A stretch of 64,000 bases of DNA from Flavobacterium psychrophilum (lineage in GTDB: Bacteria > Bacteroidota > Bacteroidia > Flavobacteriales > Flavobacteriaceae): assembly GCA_945879625.1 (NCBI GenBank), contig CAMCVA010000001.1, forward strand, positions 62,001 through 126,000, written 5' to 3'. Positions 63,270 to 64,000 of the stretch are shown one piece after another (position 1 is the first letter of the stretch; every line of letters begins with the position of its first letter). The notes under the pieces were generated by a model. That model made no database searches. It was given only the letters and a program-made list of their open reading frames with translations, and was not told the DNA's origin. Made by a program: the position numbers and the translations under genes.

Positions 63270-63292
63270 TGAGCCCAAAAGGGCCTTTTTTA
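63270..63292 (+). terminator. Short stem-loop with T-tract after the regulator gene
   Basis: GCCC (63273-63276) and GGGC (63281-63284) pair around AAAA with a T-run on the plus strand side. On the minus strand, the direction of the neighbouring genes, no T-run follows. It may therefore not stop their transcripts. Confidence 0.4.
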
Positions 63293-63796
63293 TTCTTTTT
63301 CAAACACCACTAAGCCATCGCCTTGAAAGGCTGTGGTGGTGGTGAATTTTATTTTCTTTTTTATTTCAGCTTCAATTTTTGGGACCAATTGTTCCAAATA
63401 ATCTTGGTTAATGTTCGGCCCTTCCACAACCACTTCAATGACATCACTGGCAATACCGTGCGCAAAACTCCCCGTAATCCATACCCGATCTACCTCACCC
63501 ATGCGTTCCAAGATGGTATCCACAATGGCGTCTATGCCCACATATTTGCGGACAATTTGGCGTAATAAATGGTAAAAAGGATGTTGGCTATTGGCCTGGT
63601 AGGTAATTTTATGCTCGTCGCCTCTGCGCAAGATAATTCCAGCTTCGGTTAAGTTGTTGAGCTCTTTGCGGATGGCATTAGTCGATTCATTCATCTCAAC
63701 AGCTAAACCTCGAAGATAGCCTTCATTGGCCACATTGATGAAAAATTTCACCAGGAGGCGCAAACGGGTTTTAGAGGTAATTAATTCGGCTAGCAT
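63290..63796 (-). CDS. Winged-helix regulator with degenerate nucleotidyltransferase domain
   Basis: This 168-residue protein lies at the head of the polysaccharide locus. Residues 1-70 form a winged helix-turn-helix (YLRGLAVEMNESTNAIRKEL as recognition region). Residues about 85-165 resemble a minimal nucleotidyltransferase fold with Gly109-Ser110. The catalytic D-x-D is changed to Asp118-Val-Ile-Glu121, so enzymatic activity is doubtful. I recall this gene type in front of capsule loci in other flavobacteria. Its role is probably to control the operon. An inverted repeat overlapping its -7 box suggests self-regulation. Base composition is like the housekeeping part. Confidence 0.82.
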   Translation of the reverse strand: MLAELITSKTRLRLLVKFFINVANEGYLRGLAVEMNESTNAIRKELNNLTEAGIILRRGDEHKITYQANSQHPFYHLLRQIVRKYVGIDAIVDTILERMGEVDRVWITGSFAHGIASDVIEVVVEGPNINQDYLEQLVPKIEAEIKKKIKFTTTTAFQGDGLVVFEKE

Positions 63797-63812
63797 ATCA
63801 TGGGGATGAAAT

Positions 63813-63829
63813 GAGTAACAAAAGTACTC
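63813..63829 (-). promoter_or_regulatory. -7 box with overlapping inverted repeat upstream of the regulator
   Basis: On the minus strand TACTTTTG (63826-63819) fits TAnnTTTG. GAGTA at 63813-63817 and TACTC at 63825-63829 form an inverted repeat spanning the box, 17 bases before the start codon. It could be an operator for autoregulation. No -33 TTTG is visible. Confidence 0.45.
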
Positions 63830-63877
63830 AATTTGTTTTTATAAATGTTAAGGAAATGTGAAGTTTATTTGTTTTTT

Positions 63878-63912
63878 AGCGTTCTGCTGACAGCTATTAG
63901 CTTTCAGCGTAC
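63878..63912. repeat. Five-unit heptamer array
   Basis: AGCGTTC, TGCTGAC, AGCTATT, AGCTTTC and AGCGTAC run in strict 7-base period, just before the third copy of the palindromic element. Confidence 0.65.
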
Positions 63913-63927
63913 TTTGTATATTTCTAC

Positions 63928-64000
63928 AACTCCCCTCTCGAGAGGGGCTGGGGGTGTGTTTTTATGAGTTGTAAGTTAACGGTTGACAGTTTAAAGTGGT
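63928..64000. repeat. Palindromic repeat element, copy 3 (cut by window edge)
   Basis: The first 37 bases after the left junction match copies 1 and 2, including CCCCTCTCGAGAGGGG and CTGGGGGTGTGTTTTTA. The tail differs but keeps the 7-base phase: AGTTGTA, AGTTAAC, GGTTGAC and AGTTTAA from 63967. The palindromic part is therefore conserved and the heptamers vary. Confidence 0.85.

Noticed and set aside
63270..63292. Stem-loop as a terminator for the regulator transcript
   Set aside because: On the minus strand no T-run follows the stem; the run is on the other side.

Overview
The window comes from a member of the Bacteroidota, most likely Flavobacterium or a close relative in the Flavobacteriaceae. 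The evidence is the protein families (TamL-type surface lipoprotein, a secreted protein with a type IX secretion C-terminal domain, class II HMG-CoA reductase beside a GYDIA-type GHMP kinase, AccD without a zinc ribbon), the lack of Shine-Dalgarno sites, and several promoters of the Bacteroidota type (TTTG, about 19 bases, TAnnTTTG). No transposase, phage gene or CRISPR array is visible.

Positions 1-37805 hold a conserved housekeeping block. It begins with a TrmH-family methyltransferase start on the minus strand facing tamL, then fructose-bisphosphate aldolase, accD, a MacB-type permease and purH. The cell-elongation operon mreB-mreC-mreD-mrdA-rodA follows, facing a Prc-type protease across a shared terminator. 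Next are a secreted PNGase F-like protein, surE, a small membrane protein, lpxB, an NlpC/P60 lipoprotein and comEC. A peptide-use block on the minus strand has an S9 dipeptidyl peptidase and three tandem POT transporters. After it come HMG-CoA reductase and a GHMP kinase, then ppiD, a small membrane protein, lptC, an outer membrane protein and coaX, and a tRNA-Phe.

Positions 37806-40140 are gene-poor and rich in repeats. There are two copies of a 77-base element built from a perfect CCCCTCTCGAGAGGGG palindrome followed by a heptamer array, with a third copy at the right edge of the window. Separate heptamer arrays, small inverted repeats and a 22-base direct repeat are also present. Only a GNAT acetyltransferase and a small secreted protein are coded here.

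Positions 40141-63796 are all on the minus strand. A small outer membrane barrel is followed by a surface-polysaccharide locus. Read in the direction of transcription, this has a winged-helix regulator, neuB, neuC, neuA, a putative sialyltransferase, a Wzy-like polymerase, two polysaccharide deacetylase-like proteins, two glycosyltransferases, two Gfo/Idh/MocA oxidoreductases, a Wzx flippase, an SGNH hydrolase and another glycosyltransferase. Then come a NeuD/PglD-like acyltransferase, KAS III, acyl carrier protein, a second KAS III, an SDR reductase, and finally wza and wzc. The part between wza and the regulator is visibly more AT-rich than its flanks, as expected for an exchangeable serotype cassette. 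The genes predict a sialylated glycan assembled by the Wzx/Wzy route.

The most unusual part is the compact KAS III - ACP - KAS III - SDR - acyltransferase group. It looks like a dedicated small acyl (hydroxyacyl or dihydroxyacyl) synthesis and transfer system for decorating a sugar. This is the best candidate in the window for a little-described system.
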